Shown: positions 1 through 8,907, counted from the first letter of the stretch. The stretch: 64,000 nucleotides of DNA from JAMLHH01 sp964653095 (GCA_964653095.1 CAZZEH010000002.1:1-64000), one strand, 5' to 3'. Translations and numbers: made by a program. The notes: generated by a model not told the origin, from the letters alone.

Positions 1-71
1 CACAACGGCTTTCGGGGCCGTACTGGGGCCTCCAACCCCTCAGTTCAGGTTCGATTCCTGACGGGCGTGCA
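1..71 (+). tRNA. partial tRNA-like RNA, 3' part (5' end outside window)
   Basis: The 5' part is cut off by the window edge. What remains folds into three consecutive arms: a 5-bp stem with a 7-nt loop (5-21, loop TTTCGGG), a 7-bp stem with a 9-nt loop (22-44), and a 5-bp/7-nt T arm (45-61) containing the canonical GGTTCGATTCC. A 3' acceptor-like strand CGGGCGT follows, then G. The T arm is convincing. The amino-acid identity is not readable, because neither loop gives a normal anticodon with T33 in a normal context. No full CCA is encoded. Confidence 0.5.
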
Positions 72-85
72 GCTTTTTGGGCTAT

Positions 86-1069
86 ATGACGAAGGTTGAG
101 CAGATACTAAAGATATTTCAGGTTTCGTACCAACAGGGCGAACTGACTCAGGTTTTTACACATCACAGTTTCAGAGAAGATAAAAACAACTCCCGATATG
201 TGCTGTTGGGCAAATATTTTTTCAAGGGTCTGTTGAGCCAGTATATATTCAAACACATTTCCGGCACCGGAATGCAATTAGAGCGTTATTTAAGCAATAT
301 CTTTTCGGAAAAAGCACTGACCACGCTATTTAACCAATGGGATTTAAAACGTGAAATCAGAATCGCTCCCGAACAAAAAGATAAAATTCCGAAAAGCATT
401 TTTGTCTATGCCTTTTTGGGTTATTTGTCACAAAAAATGAATGAGACCGAAACAGAACGTTTTGTAAAACAGTATTTCATTTTTCCGAATGATAGATTCT
501 TACCGGGCAATTCTGTAGAGAGAAATCATAAAGAGCAGCTTTTTTATTTGTGCAGTCTTCACTACGATCAAAAGCCCGTTATCCGGTATTATGCAGAGGA
601 TAATCTGCAAATAACGGAAGTAATACTGAATGAGGAAGTGATTGGCAGTCATGCATCTCCAAGTCAAAAGTATGCAACCAAAAAAGCAACCAGGCTGGCA
701 CTGAAAAATATTGTTTCGAGATTAGAGACTAATCTGTTGAGCGACCCTGTTTTTCAGGAGAATGAAAAAAGGAGAGTTTTACAGGAAGAAAAACAGGAAC
801 TGTTAGAGAAAGAACAGAGACAAAAGCAGCATCGGAAAAGAATTCAGGCACACTCCGAAAGAATGACCGAAAAGAGGGAACGGGAAAACAGAGAAGCCTT
901 GGAAAGAGACAGAAAGAGAAGGGATGCTAAGCAAAAAGCCAAACAAAAACAAAAAACAAGAAAAAGCTCTGTTTATCGGGAATATACTATAGAAGAAATT
1001 AGAGCTATGAGTCCATCGAAAAGAAGAAATCTGCAAGACAGAGGCATTATTCCGCAAGGAGTATATTAA
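86..1069 (+). CDS. degenerate RNase III-like protein with dsRBD-like domain and charged tail
   Basis: The first ~100 residues follow the RNase III fold pattern: a THHSF segment (family THPS) is followed by a helix at the place of the signature NERLEFLGDAVL, and then by YLSN...LTTLF helices. At the signature the sequence reads SRYVLLGKYFFK, so the catalytic Glu and Asp are missing and cleavage activity is unlikely. Residues ~165-215 resemble a dsRNA-binding domain, ending in a SQKYATKKATRLAL helix. The last ~110 residues are a very basic/acidic, probably coiled-coil tail ending in RRNLQDRGIIPQGVY. The start is ATG at 86; a TTG nine bases upstream is in frame but abuts the RNA gene. A role as a non-catalytic RNA binder (ribosome or RNA processing) is inferred. 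Confidence 0.7.
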   Translation: MTKVEQILKIFQVSYQQGELTQVFTHHSFREDKNNSRYVLLGKYFFKGLLSQYIFKHISGTGMQLERYLSNIFSEKALTTLFNQWDLKREIRIAPEQKDKIPKSIFVYAFLGYLSQKMNETETERFVKQYFIFPNDRFLPGNSVERNHKEQLFYLCSLHYDQKPVIRYYAEDNLQITEVILNEEVIGSHASPSQKYATKKATRLALKNIVSRLETNLLSDPVFQENEKRRVLQEEKQELLEKEQRQKQHRKRIQAHSERMTEKRERENREALERDRKRRDAKQKAKQKQKTRKSSVYREYTIEEIRAMSPSKRRNLQDRGIIPQGVY

Positions 1070-1208
1070 TTACTACCGTATTCTCGGTCTCATATACCCT
1101 TAGATGTGGTGAAGTTGTCCGGACAGAACATATTGAAATTCAGACCACGGCAATATTTTCCCCTTCTTCGACTCAAACATTTTCCTCCTTTGGAAGAGGC
1201 AGGTTTAA

Positions 1209-1261
1209 GCCCTGAAAGGGCGGAATAACTATTGACCGAGCATGGTGTGTAAACGCCATGC
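1209..1261. repeat. two-hairpin intergenic element
   Basis: Two short hairpins lie 18 bp apart in a 260-bp gap. The first is GCCC-TGAAA-GGGC (1209-1221). The second is GCATGG, a 10-nt loop, then CCATGC (1240-1261). The GCCCTGAAAGGGC core followed by a second, variable hairpin resembles interspersed elements I recall from Bacteroidota genomes. A single copy in this window cannot prove that it is a repeat. Nothing else recognisable lies between 1070 and 1329. Confidence 0.4.
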
Positions 1262-1329
1262 GAGAAAACAAACCAAATATTTCTCAATCCAAACAAAAAA
1301 AGCGTCAAATAGCTGAAAAGCAATGATCG

Positions 1330-1665
1330 TTAATGCACCAAAATCTCAGAATGCAGCCTGATTCTCAGGTTGTCAAGTGCTTCGCTGATTGGAATCTGAC
1401 AGGCAAGTCGGCAGTCTTCCTCTGTATCGGGCAGACTGTCTAAAATATCCAATTCTGAATAATTGGGGTCTTCAAGAGAGAGTTCATCTGAATTGAGGAT
1501 GATTATTCTGCAAGTGGCGCAGAGTGCCATTCCGCCGCAAACCGCATCTATCGGGTATCCTTCTCCTTTCAAAACTTCCATCAGACTCATAGATATTCCT
1601 AAAGGAATTTCCAATTTAGTCTCAGAACCGTCATTGTGTTCTATATAAATTTTAATGCTTTCCAT
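1330..1665 (-). CDS. 2Fe-2S ferredoxin
   Basis: This 111-residue soluble electron carrier of the plant/adrenodoxin type has the cluster loop AVCGGMALCATC (Cys-x5-Cys-x2-Cys) near residue 45. The fourth ligand is in the C-terminal CRLACQIP segment. This spacing is typical of adrenodoxin-like ferredoxins. It is the second gene of a two-gene operon, with only 3 bp between it and the upstream ferredoxin-NADP reductase, its probable electron donor. The final acceptor cannot be deduced here. Confidence 0.9.
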   Translation of the reverse strand: MESIKIYIEHNDGSETKLEIPLGISMSLMEVLKGEGYPIDAVCGGMALCATCRIIILNSDELSLEDPNYSELDILDSLPDTEEDCRLACQIPISEALDNLRIRLHSEILVH

Positions 1666-1668
1666 AAG

Positions 1669-2676
1669 CTAAAACTCTTTGATACCGCTAACAGTTGTAT
1701 ATTTTAGAGTGGCTTTTTTATCAGGGTTAATGATTTCATATGCACTAAAACACATAAGGGCTGCTTCGTGAAAGCCACACAGGATTAATTTAAGTTTTCC
1801 CGGATAAGTGTTGATATCGCCTATGGCATATATACCGGGAATATTTGTGGAATAATCTCGGGTATCTACTTTTATTGCATTTTTTTCGATTTCTAAACCC
1901 CAATCTGCGATAGGTCCCAGCTTCGGACTCAGACCAAATAGCGGAAGAAAATAATCGACCTCTTTTTGAATTTCCTCCTCGCTGATTTTATTGGTAACAG
2001 TCACCGATGACAATCCGTTTTCTCCCTGTAAATCAGTTACATTGGAATTCAGGTACAGATTAAGTTTACCTTCTTCTGCAAGTTGTTTGATTTTATCTGC
2101 GGAGTCCGGCGCACCTCTGAATCGCTCTCCCCGATGTACCATACTGATTTCAGAACAAAGGTCTGCGAGGTATATAGCCCAGTCTAAGGCAGAGTCTCCG
2201 CCTCCCGCAATAATTATTCTCTTATTTCTGTATTTTTCCGGGTCTTTCACGATATAATCCACACCTTTATTCTCATAATCAGTCAGATTGTCAATAACCG
2301 GTTTTCTGGGTTCAAACACACCTAATCCTCCGGCAATACACACGACTTTAGCATGGATTTTTGTACCCTCGCTGCCGCTTACAATGAAACTTCCGTCTTC
2401 CTGTCTTTCTATGGCTTCTGTACGTTCTCCCAATGTAAAAGTCGGGTGAAACGGAGCTGCCTGCTCCATGAGGTTATTAATTAAATCCTGAGCTAAAACA
2501 GAGGGAAACCCAGGAATATCATAAATAGGTTTTTTGGGATAAATTTCTGCCAATTGACCTCCCGGTTGTGGAAGATAATCAATTAAATGACAACGCATTT
2601 TTAACAATCCGGCTTCGAATATTGCAAACAGACCTACCGGTCCGGCTCCTATTATACAGATATCTGTTGTTATCAT
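1669..2676 (-). CDS. ferredoxin--NADP+ reductase, thioredoxin-reductase type
   Basis: This 335-residue FAD enzyme moves electrons between NADPH and ferredoxin. It has the N-terminal FAD motif CIIGAGPVGL, the PQPGGQL segment typical of the YumC/TrxR-like FNR family, and a second Rossmann motif IIAGGGDSALDWA for NADPH. It ends with YAIGDINTYPGK (FAD-binding GD motif). It lacks the CxxC redox disulfide of true thioredoxin reductases, which supports FNR. It is co-transcribed with the ferredoxin gene just downstream, a self-contained donor-carrier pair. Confidence 0.92.
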   Translation of the reverse strand: MITTDICIIGAGPVGLFAIFEAGLLKMRCHLIDYLPQPGGQLAEIYPKKPIYDIPGFPSVLAQDLINNLMEQAAPFHPTFTLGERTEAIERQEDGSFIVSGSEGTKIHAKVVCIAGGLGVFEPRKPVIDNLTDYENKGVDYIVKDPEKYRNKRIIIAGGGDSALDWAIYLADLCSEISMVHRGERFRGAPDSADKIKQLAEEGKLNLYLNSNVTDLQGENGLSSVTVTNKISEEEIQKEVDYFLPLFGLSPKLGPIADWGLEIEKNAIKVDTRDYSTNIPGIYAIGDINTYPGKLKLILCGFHEAALMCFSAYEIINPDKKATLKYTTVSGIKEF

Positions 2677-2807
2677 GATGGTTGGTTTTTTAATACAAAA
2701 AATAAAATTAGAGAATAAAGCTTCTCAATTTGACTTTAAACGAGTTAATATAGCGTTACTAATGAAAGTTTGATGAAAAAATCAATAGTTTAATTTTTTA
2801 ATGCCAA

Positions 2808-3293
2808 CTAAATTTTGCTAAAACTTTCCATTACGGATTTTACGATGGATTTAGGGACAAATTTACTCACATCTCCTCCGCCAATAATGATCTCACGCAC
2901 GATAGTAGAAGATACAGAGGATAATTCTGCTTTTGATAATATCAAGATTGTTTCTATTGAAGGCTCCATTGTTTTGTTGAGATGCGCAATCGTTTTTTCA
3001 TATTCAAAATCTGAGGCGGTGCGAATACCTCTAAGTATATAATCTGCTTTTCTTTCTTTGCAATAATTGATGGTCAGGCCATTATAACTCTCTACTTTAA
3101 CTTTTGGTTCGTGCTTAAAAACTTCCTTTATCCATTGTATTCTGTCTTCTAATGAACTTAAATACTTTTTTTGAGTGTTGATTCCGATAGCTATGATTAG
3201 CTCATCAAATAATGGAAGCGACCTTTCTACTATGTCCACATGACCGTTCGTAATGGGGTCAAATGAACCGGGGAAAATTGCTATTTTACTCAT
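2808..3293 (-). CDS. coaD: pantetheine-phosphate adenylyltransferase
   Basis: This 161-residue cytosolic enzyme makes dephospho-CoA from 4'-phosphopantetheine and ATP, the penultimate step of CoA synthesis. The N-terminal nucleotidyltransferase motif FPGSFDPITNGHVDI includes the TxGH-type signature. LRGIRTASDFEYE and the later SSTIVREI (ISSTxxR-like) motif are in place. Length is normal for CoaD. It is the last gene of the DUF3822-rsmD-coaD run, 18 bp after rsmD, an arrangement common in Bacteroidota. Confidence 0.95.
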   Translation of the reverse strand: MSKIAIFPGSFDPITNGHVDIVERSLPLFDELIIAIGINTQKKYLSSLEDRIQWIKEVFKHEPKVKVESYNGLTINYCKERKADYILRGIRTASDFEYEKTIAHLNKTMEPSIETILILSKAELSSVSSTIVREIIIGGGDVSKFVPKSIVKSVMESFSKI

Positions 3294-3311
3294 AATACAA
3301 TCTTATCTTTT

Positions 3312-3866
3312 TCATTTAATTTGATGTGAAAAAATCCAAAAATGTGTCTGACCGTAATTTCTAACCTGCAAAAGATTGGGATGTTCACGGAAATTGTGTT
3401 TTTGTGAAGTTTCTAATATAAACCAACCGTTATTTTTGTTTAGAATGTGCGGATTCCGGATTATCCGGTCAGGTATTAAATCAATTTCTTTAAGTGCGTA
3501 CGGGGGACCTGCGAATATTAAGTCATAAGTATCTTTGGAGGAATGAATAAACTGCAGAGCGTCCCCTTTATTAATTCGAACATGTTCGGTATTTATCTGT
3601 AATTCGGAGGCGGCTTTTTTCTGAAATCCGACGCTTATTGACGATAAATCAACCATTGTAATATCTCTGCATCCCCTCGAATACATTTCAAATGAAATGG
3701 CACCCGTGCCGGAAAATAAATCTAAAAATCTAAGTGCTTCAAAATTAAACTGATTGCTTAAAATATTAAACAAGGCTGTTTTTGCAATATCAGTAGTCGG
3801 CCTTGCAGGAATATTCCTGGGAGGATTTAACCTTCTGCTGCCCAATGTACCTGATATAATTCTCAC
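3312..3866 (-). CDS. rsmD: 16S rRNA (guanine966-N2)-methyltransferase RsmD-like
   Basis: A 184-residue SAM-dependent methyltransferase of the RsmD family. The N-terminus RIISGTLGSRRL and RPTTDIAKTALFNIL are characteristic, and the SAM motif is FLDLFSGTGAISFE. The catalytic motif, normally D/N-PP-Y, reads FAGPPYAL here: the acidic/amide residue that holds the target amino group is Gly. It overlaps the upstream DUF3822 gene by 4 bp, so the two are probably translationally coupled. The change may reduce activity or be a lineage variant. Confidence 0.88.
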   Translation of the reverse strand: MRIISGTLGSRRLNPPRNIPARPTTDIAKTALFNILSNQFNFEALRFLDLFSGTGAISFEMYSRGCRDITMVDLSSISVGFQKKAASELQINTEHVRINKGDALQFIHSSKDTYDLIFAGPPYALKEIDLIPDRIIRNPHILNKNNGWFILETSQKHNFREHPNLLQVRNYGQTHFWIFSHQIK

Positions 3867-4648
3867 TTGACTGTGTATAATAGGTTAGCGAGATAATGAG
3901 GCTGGATGTTGTTAAGCGCAGAGGTTTCTATTGGAAGGTTATCCAGTACGAGTTTCGGATATCGGATGTACTGATACAGCAATCGGTATATTTCAGAGTC
4001 TTTTTCAATCATTCCGGTAATGGATAAGGGAAAAGAATCGGGCGACAAATTAAAAGTCTGATACACTAATAAAGTAAAATACAGTAAATCATCTTTGTTC
4101 CTGTATAAAAAACTGTTGAAATATTCCGGCCGATTGTTCTTAATATAAAAAAACTGACCTTCGTTGGGGGTGATATGCAGATTTAATACATCTTCTTCAT
4201 TCTTTTCTTCCAGAATGTGCCTGCAAATTCCGTAAGAGGAAGGAATAAGAGTCGCTTCAAGAAAGTAACTGTCCAAAATATTTTTCAGAGAATGAGGAAT
4301 AAACTGTGTAAGGATGTAATTGTCATTTAATCTTTTATGGATAAAACTCCCGGAATCATCATTTAGATGATGCAAATGTATTAAAGCAAGTTCACCTCCT
4401 TTTGGGTCGGGAGTCAGTGTAGCCGGGTATCCGTGTACGGCAATAAATATTTTGTGAAACGGAGTGTTCCAGATATGCTGAAGACTTTTAAGCCAAGTGC
4501 CTAATTGGTCTGTATCAATGCCGTGGTTTGATGTGTTTTGCAAATGCGTGATTTGCGCTTGTGAATACAACTGTGCACTTGATGCTTTAAATGTATAGGC
4601 AAAGTACGCCGGATGCAGTTCAATATGTATCAGGTTTTCGGTCACCAA
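3863..4648 (-). CDS. DUF3822 family protein
   Basis: A 261-residue protein without signal peptide or membrane segments. I assign it to DUF3822 from its position directly upstream of rsmD and coaD, its length, and its general pattern (N-terminal beta-rich segment, central HIFIAVHG-like strand, ESE/ILE helix region). Function is unknown; an actin-like fold has been suggested for the family. Its stop overlaps the rsmD start by 4 bp, suggesting a linked role in ribosome or CoA-related housekeeping (inference). Confidence 0.7.
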   Translation of the reverse strand: MVTENLIHIELHPAYFAYTFKASSAQLYSQAQITHLQNTSNHGIDTDQLGTWLKSLQHIWNTPFHKIFIAVHGYPATLTPDPKGGELALIHLHHLNDDSGSFIHKRLNDNYILTQFIPHSLKNILDSYFLEATLIPSSYGICRHILEEKNEEDVLNLHITPNEGQFFYIKNNRPEYFNSFLYRNKDDLLYFTLLVYQTFNLSPDSFPLSITGMIEKDSEIYRLLYQYIRYPKLVLDNLPIETSALNNIQPHYLANLLYTVK

Positions 4649-4824
4649 TCTTATCTTTTGTAAAAATAAAAACAGCTCATTTCAACAATTATACGCTTAT
4701 TTTCGTTTAAAAAAGGTAAAATGAAACCAGTTGATTTAAATTTTATAAATTTACGGAATTCAGGACAGGCTGAATACATGAGTTATCAGTTAAAAATAAA
4801 AGAGTAAAGAATTTACAGTATTTT

Positions 4825-6036
4825 ATGAACATACATGAATATCAGGCAAAGTCCATATTGAAGCAGTATGGCATGCGTACACAGGAAGGAATTGTAGCCG
4901 AATCACCCGAAAAAGCTGTAGAAGCAGCAAAAACGCTTTCATTGGAAACGGGTACAAAGCTGTGGGTTATTAAAGCCCAAATACATGCGGGCGGCAGAGG
5001 AAAGGGAAAAATTAAAGGGAAAGATCAGCATGGAGTGGCGCTTGCCAAAACTCCTGAGGATGTGGAAAGAATATCAAAAAACATTCTTGGCGGCACTTTG
5101 GTTACTGTTCAGACAGGGCCGGAGGGAAGAAAGGTGAAAAAGATTTTGGTGGCGGAAGACGTCTATTATCCGGGGAAAAGTGAGACCAAAGAGTTTTATT
5201 TTTCGATTCTATTGGATAGAGCAAAAGAGTGTAATGTAATCATGTACTCAACCGAAGGAGGCATGGATATAGAAGAAGTAGCCGAAAAGACTCCCGAGAA
5301 AATTTTTAAGGAATGGATAGACCCGACGATCGGCATACAGGCGTTTCAGGCAAGAAGAATTGCTTTTAATTTGGGATTGTCCGGTCAGGCATTTAAAGAG
5401 ATGGCAGCTGCGGTCCCCAAATTATACAAAGCCTATGAACAGTCTGATGCTTCTATGTTGGAAATCAATCCTTTATTAAAGACTTCTGATGATAAAATTT
5501 TGGCAGTGGACTGCAAGTTCAATGTGGACGACAACGGACTTTACCGCCAGCATGATATAAAACTGATGAGAGACCTGGATGAAGAAGACCCTGTCGAAAT
5601 TGAAGCCGGAAGATATGATTTGAATTACGTACAGCTTGAAGGCAATGTAGGGTGTATGGTAAATGGTGCCGGACTTGCGATGGCGACAATGGATATTATT
5701 AAACTTTCAGGAGGTGAGCCGGCAAATTTTTTGGATGTAGGGGGAACGGCTAATGCCGAAAGGGTAGAGGCTGCATTCAGAATTATCATGAAAGATCCAA
5801 ATGTCGAAGCTATTTTAATTAATATTTTTGGCGGTATAGTAAGGTGTGACCGAGTAGCGGAAGGAGTGATAGAGGCTTATAAAAATATAGGCAGTATTGA
5901 TATTCCGATTATCGTCAGATTACAGGGAACCAATGCCGAAATAGCCAAAGAAATGATAGAAAAATCAGGGCTGGAAGTACAATCTGCAATTTTATTATCA
6001 GAGGCAGCTGATTTGGTAAAAAAGGCAGTAAGTTAG
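4825..6036 (+). CDS. sucC: succinate--CoA ligase (ADP-forming) subunit beta
   Basis: This TCA-cycle enzyme subunit (403 residues) couples succinyl-CoA cleavage to ATP synthesis. It begins MNIHEYQAKSILKQYG, typical of SucC. The ATP-grasp domain carries IKAQIHAGGRGKGK, and the C-terminal flavodoxin-like domain carries NIFGGIVRCDRVAEG. Length is usual. The partner sucD is not adjacent, so the alpha subunit must be encoded elsewhere. A clear terminator follows, so it appears monocistronic. Confidence 0.96.
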   Translation: MNIHEYQAKSILKQYGMRTQEGIVAESPEKAVEAAKTLSLETGTKLWVIKAQIHAGGRGKGKIKGKDQHGVALAKTPEDVERISKNILGGTLVTVQTGPEGRKVKKILVAEDVYYPGKSETKEFYFSILLDRAKECNVIMYSTEGGMDIEEVAEKTPEKIFKEWIDPTIGIQAFQARRIAFNLGLSGQAFKEMAAAVPKLYKAYEQSDASMLEINPLLKTSDDKILAVDCKFNVDDNGLYRQHDIKLMRDLDEEDPVEIEAGRYDLNYVQLEGNVGCMVNGAGLAMATMDIIKLSGGEPANFLDVGGTANAERVEAAFRIIMKDPNVEAILINIFGGIVRCDRVAEGVIEAYKNIGSIDIPIIVRLQGTNAEIAKEMIEKSGLEVQSAILLSEAADLVKKAVS

Positions 6037-6066
6037 TTTTCGACCAAACTCATAAAGACAGAATAA

Positions 6067-6098
6067 AAACCGTCTCCTTTGAGGCGGTTTTTGTTTTT
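6067..6098 (+). terminator. intrinsic terminator after sucC
   Basis: A 9-bp stem (AAACCGTCT / AGGCGGTTT, one G-T pair) with a 6-nt loop is followed by TTGTTTTT, 30 bp after the sucC stop. Confidence 0.85.
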
Positions 6099-6248
6099 CT
6101 GTAAAGAGCATGACAATTATAATAGACGTATATACTATCTTAAATAAGATTAATTATAAACTAAGACAGTAAACAATTTGGTAACTTAAGTACTGCACAG
6201 ACTCGTTTTTATCACTATATATTTATAGTTACACTAAAACCATTTAGT

Positions 6249-7706
6249 ATGAAAAAATATGATGTGATAATTATCGGAAGCGGCTTTGGCGGGCAGTGTG
6301 CTGCTATAAATCTGCAAAAGAACGGCATTACAAACTATGCTATTCTGGAGAGACGCGATTTCATGGGCGGGACTTGGTGCCAAAACACTTATCCCGGCGC
6401 AGCCGTAGATGTACAGTCTCCACTTTATTCATTCTCTTTTGAACCTTATAAATGGTCTCAAATGTTTGCGGAACAGAATGAGCTGAAAGAGTACACCAAC
6501 CATATTATAGATAAGTACAAGTTACGTGACAAGACAGTGCTCAATGCTACTGTAACTGCTCTAAAGTGGAGTGACAGCAAAAAGCTTTGGGAAGTAACTG
6601 TAAACGGCGAAGAAGAATATCAGACACAATTTGTAATTAATGCCGGAGGCCCGTTAAGTAATCCGCTTATACCCAATTTTAAAGGCTTAGACACTTTTAA
6701 AGGAAAGTCCTTTCACACCAATAACTGGGATCACTCTTATGATTATAAGAATAAAAGAGTAGCAGTTATCGGCAGTGGGGCAAGTGCAGCTCAGGTCATT
6801 CCGACAATTGCCCCAGATGTTAAGAAATTGAGTGTTTTTCAGCGTAATCCACATTGGGTGATGCCGAGACCGGATCGAAAATTTTCTTTTGTAGAAAGAA
6901 ATATGCTGGGTAATGAAAAGGTATATAAAGCGGTACGAAGTGCGATATACTGGGGACTTGAGACACGTGTAATTGGATTTAAGTACTCGGAGTTTATGCT
7001 GAAAACAGTGGCTCAGAGAGAGGCTGTAAATTATATCAACAAAGTCATAAAAGACAAAGACCTTAGAAAGAAGGTAACTCCGAATTATACCATAGGATGT
7101 AAGAGAGTGGTGCTGTCAAGTGATTTGTATCCGGCCTATACCCGGGATAATGTGGATCTTTATACCAAAGAACAGGCAATAAAAGAGATTACGCCCACAG
7201 GCATTATTACGGCAGACGGGAAAGAGATAGATTTAGATTTAATTATTTATGCAACGGGATATGATGCCGTAGAAGGAAACGTGGGATATACCATACACGG
7301 TAAAAACGGGTATGATATTTTAGATTTCTGGAATGAATACCCAAGAGCTTACCTAGGTACCACAATACCTAAATTTCCAAATCTGTTTTTGATTATCGGT
7401 CCAAATACAGGAATCGGACATACCTCAGCAATCTTTATCATTGAATCACAAATGAATTATATCATCCACAGTATTAAAGCTCTGAAAAAGAGAAATAAAA
7501 AGGTGATAGAAGTAAAAGAAGAAGTCGAAGAAAAATATACCGAAATGATTCATAAGGAGATGGAGAAAACAGTGTGGAAATCCGGTGGCTGCTCCAGTTG
7601 GTATCAGAATAAGAGCGGAAAAGTGATTGCCATGTATCCAGGCTTTAGCTTTACCTTTTACAATTTGACTAATAATTTTAAGCCTAACAATCATCTATTT
7701 TCATAA
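6249..7706 (+). CDS. flavin-containing (Baeyer-Villiger type) monooxygenase
   Basis: This 485-residue FAD/NADPH enzyme inserts one oxygen atom into an organic substrate. It has the FAD motif IIGSGFGGQCAA, the GGTW segment seen in class B monooxygenases, and the second dinucleotide motif VIGSGASAAQV. The fingerprint FKGKSFHTNNWD matches FxGxxxHTxxW(P/D) of Baeyer-Villiger monooxygenases. ATGYD near the C-terminus completes the pattern. It stands alone between two terminators. The substrate (ketone, lipid or N-hydroxylation) cannot be inferred. Confidence 0.85.
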   Translation: MKKYDVIIIGSGFGGQCAAINLQKNGITNYAILERRDFMGGTWCQNTYPGAAVDVQSPLYSFSFEPYKWSQMFAEQNELKEYTNHIIDKYKLRDKTVLNATVTALKWSDSKKLWEVTVNGEEEYQTQFVINAGGPLSNPLIPNFKGLDTFKGKSFHTNNWDHSYDYKNKRVAVIGSGASAAQVIPTIAPDVKKLSVFQRNPHWVMPRPDRKFSFVERNMLGNEKVYKAVRSAIYWGLETRVIGFKYSEFMLKTVAQREAVNYINKVIKDKDLRKKVTPNYTIGCKRVVLSSDLYPAYTRDNVDLYTKEQAIKEITPTGIITADGKEIDLDLIIYATGYDAVEGNVGYTIHGKNGYDILDFWNEYPRAYLGTTIPKFPNLFLIIGPNTGIGHTSAIFIIESQMNYIIHSIKALKKRNKKVIEVKEEVEEKYTEMIHKEMEKTVWKSGGCSSWYQNKSGKVIAMYPGFSFTFYNLTNNFKPNNHLFS

Positions 7707-7737
7707 GCTGAATTAGGATTTTAGCTGTAATCAAAAG

Positions 7738-7786
7738 GTCGGATATGGGCGTCGGAGCTTTCTCTGATATTCTATCCGGCTTTTTT
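7738..7786 (+). terminator. intrinsic terminator after monooxygenase
   Basis: An 8-bp stem GTCGGATA / TATCCGGC closes a 27-nt loop and is followed by six T, 30 bp after the monooxygenase stop. Confidence 0.6.
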
Positions 7787-7899
7787 ATGTGATGTCTGAG
7801 CTGAAAGGTAAGGTCTAATCGACAAAGCAGAGGAAGATTTTACACACAAATAACAATCTTATTTAGAATTATTCCAGTTAAGATTCTATTTTAGATTTT

Positions 7900-8802
7900 A
7901 TGAATATCTCTTTACAGAAAATATTTACCGGTCATGTGGGTGCAAATTACAGTTTGGAAGACAGCGATAAACCCGAAATTTTTTATAGCGGTAGTGCAGA
8001 CAGGTTTGTAGGTTCATGGAATTTGGAGAAAGGTGAACTGGCAGGGCCATTAGCGCGGGGAACGGCTACAGTATATTCTTTATGGTTAGACCGGATTAAC
8101 AGTACATTGTATGTAGGACAAAGAAAAGGCTCGGTCTTAATTATTGATTTGACGAAAGAAAAACCGCCCCGTTTGATGCAGGCTCATCATGGAGATGTAT
8201 TTTCTGTTGTACTCAATGGTTTAGGACATGTGTTGACGGCAGGAGGGGATGGTCATGTCAAAATATGGAGCCAAGAGGATTTTAAGCTTTTATACGATTT
8301 ACACATTAGTACGGAAAATATCAGATGTATTCATATTGCACCGAATAAAAATGAATTTTATACAGGAGCGTCTGACCACACCGCAAGGGTATATAACATG
8401 TCAGACATGACACTTAAGCAGGTATTGTACGGGCATCAGAATTCAGTTTTTACAATTCAGTCAATAGGTGATGACAGGCTGATAACCTCCGGTCGGGATG
8501 CAATGTTTACAGAATGGAAGCGGGAAGAAAGCGAATGGAAAGAAGTTCGCAGAATACCGGCACATAATTACACGGTGAATCACGTTGCGCTGTCGCCCGG
8601 CGGCAAAATACTGGCCAGTGGCAGCAGGGATAAGACTATCAAACTTTGGGATGCCCAAACACTGGAACTCCTGAAAGTAATAGATAAAACAAAATACCCC
8701 GAAGGACATACACACTCTGTAAACCGCCTGCTCTGGAAATCAGACAGCCTTTTAATCAGTACCGGAGACGACCGGAAAATTATAAGTTGGACAATCAGCT
8801 GA
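7900..8802 (+). CDS. WD40-repeat protein
   Basis: A 300-residue protein built almost entirely of WD40 blades, probably one seven-bladed propeller. Blades can be read at TGHVGANY...VGSWNLEKG, HHGDVFSV...VKIWSQED, GHQNSVFTI...FTEWKREE, AHNYTVNHV...KTIKLWDAQ and GHTHSVNRL...KIISWTIS. No signal peptide and no catalytic domain are present, so it is most likely a cytoplasmic scaffold. Free-standing WD40 propellers of this kind are recurrent in Bacteroidota with unknown partners. It is monocistronic and lies before the rpsP promoter. Confidence 0.85.
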   Translation: MNISLQKIFTGHVGANYSLEDSDKPEIFYSGSADRFVGSWNLEKGELAGPLARGTATVYSLWLDRINSTLYVGQRKGSVLIIDLTKEKPPRLMQAHHGDVFSVVLNGLGHVLTAGGDGHVKIWSQEDFKLLYDLHISTENIRCIHIAPNKNEFYTGASDHTARVYNMSDMTLKQVLYGHQNSVFTIQSIGDDRLITSGRDAMFTEWKREESEWKEVRRIPAHNYTVNHVALSPGGKILASGSRDKTIKLWDAQTLELLKVIDKTKYPEGHTHSVNRLLWKSDSLLISTGDDRKIISWTIS

Positions 8803-8899
8803 GAATGTGTAATTCGATATTTAGTTTCGTTGAACTAAAAAAGTATTTATTCGCGCGATTAAATATTTCTTTAAAGTAGATGTTTTTTGAAAAAGAATG

Positions 8900-8907
8900 T
8901 ATCTTTG
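8900..8907 (+). promoter_or_regulatory. Bacteroidota -7 box of the rpsP operon
   Basis: TATCTTTG matches the TAnnTTTG consensus exactly and lies 70 bp before the rpsP ATG. No good TTTG -33 box is visible at the usual spacing. Confidence 0.6.

Noticed and set aside
1..71. tmRNA (ssrA) 3' end
   Set aside because: tmRNA has a long helix right before the T arm and an ACCA end; here a closed hairpin abuts the T arm and the 3' end differs.
86..1069. Housekeeping RNase III (rnc)
   Set aside because: Catalytic Glu/Asp of the signature are absent and the context is not the usual acpP/fabF neighbourhood.
1090..1323. 77-codon minus-strand ORF over the two-hairpin element
   Set aside because: Low-complexity composition, hairpins inside, no ribosome-binding site or family; treated as non-coding.
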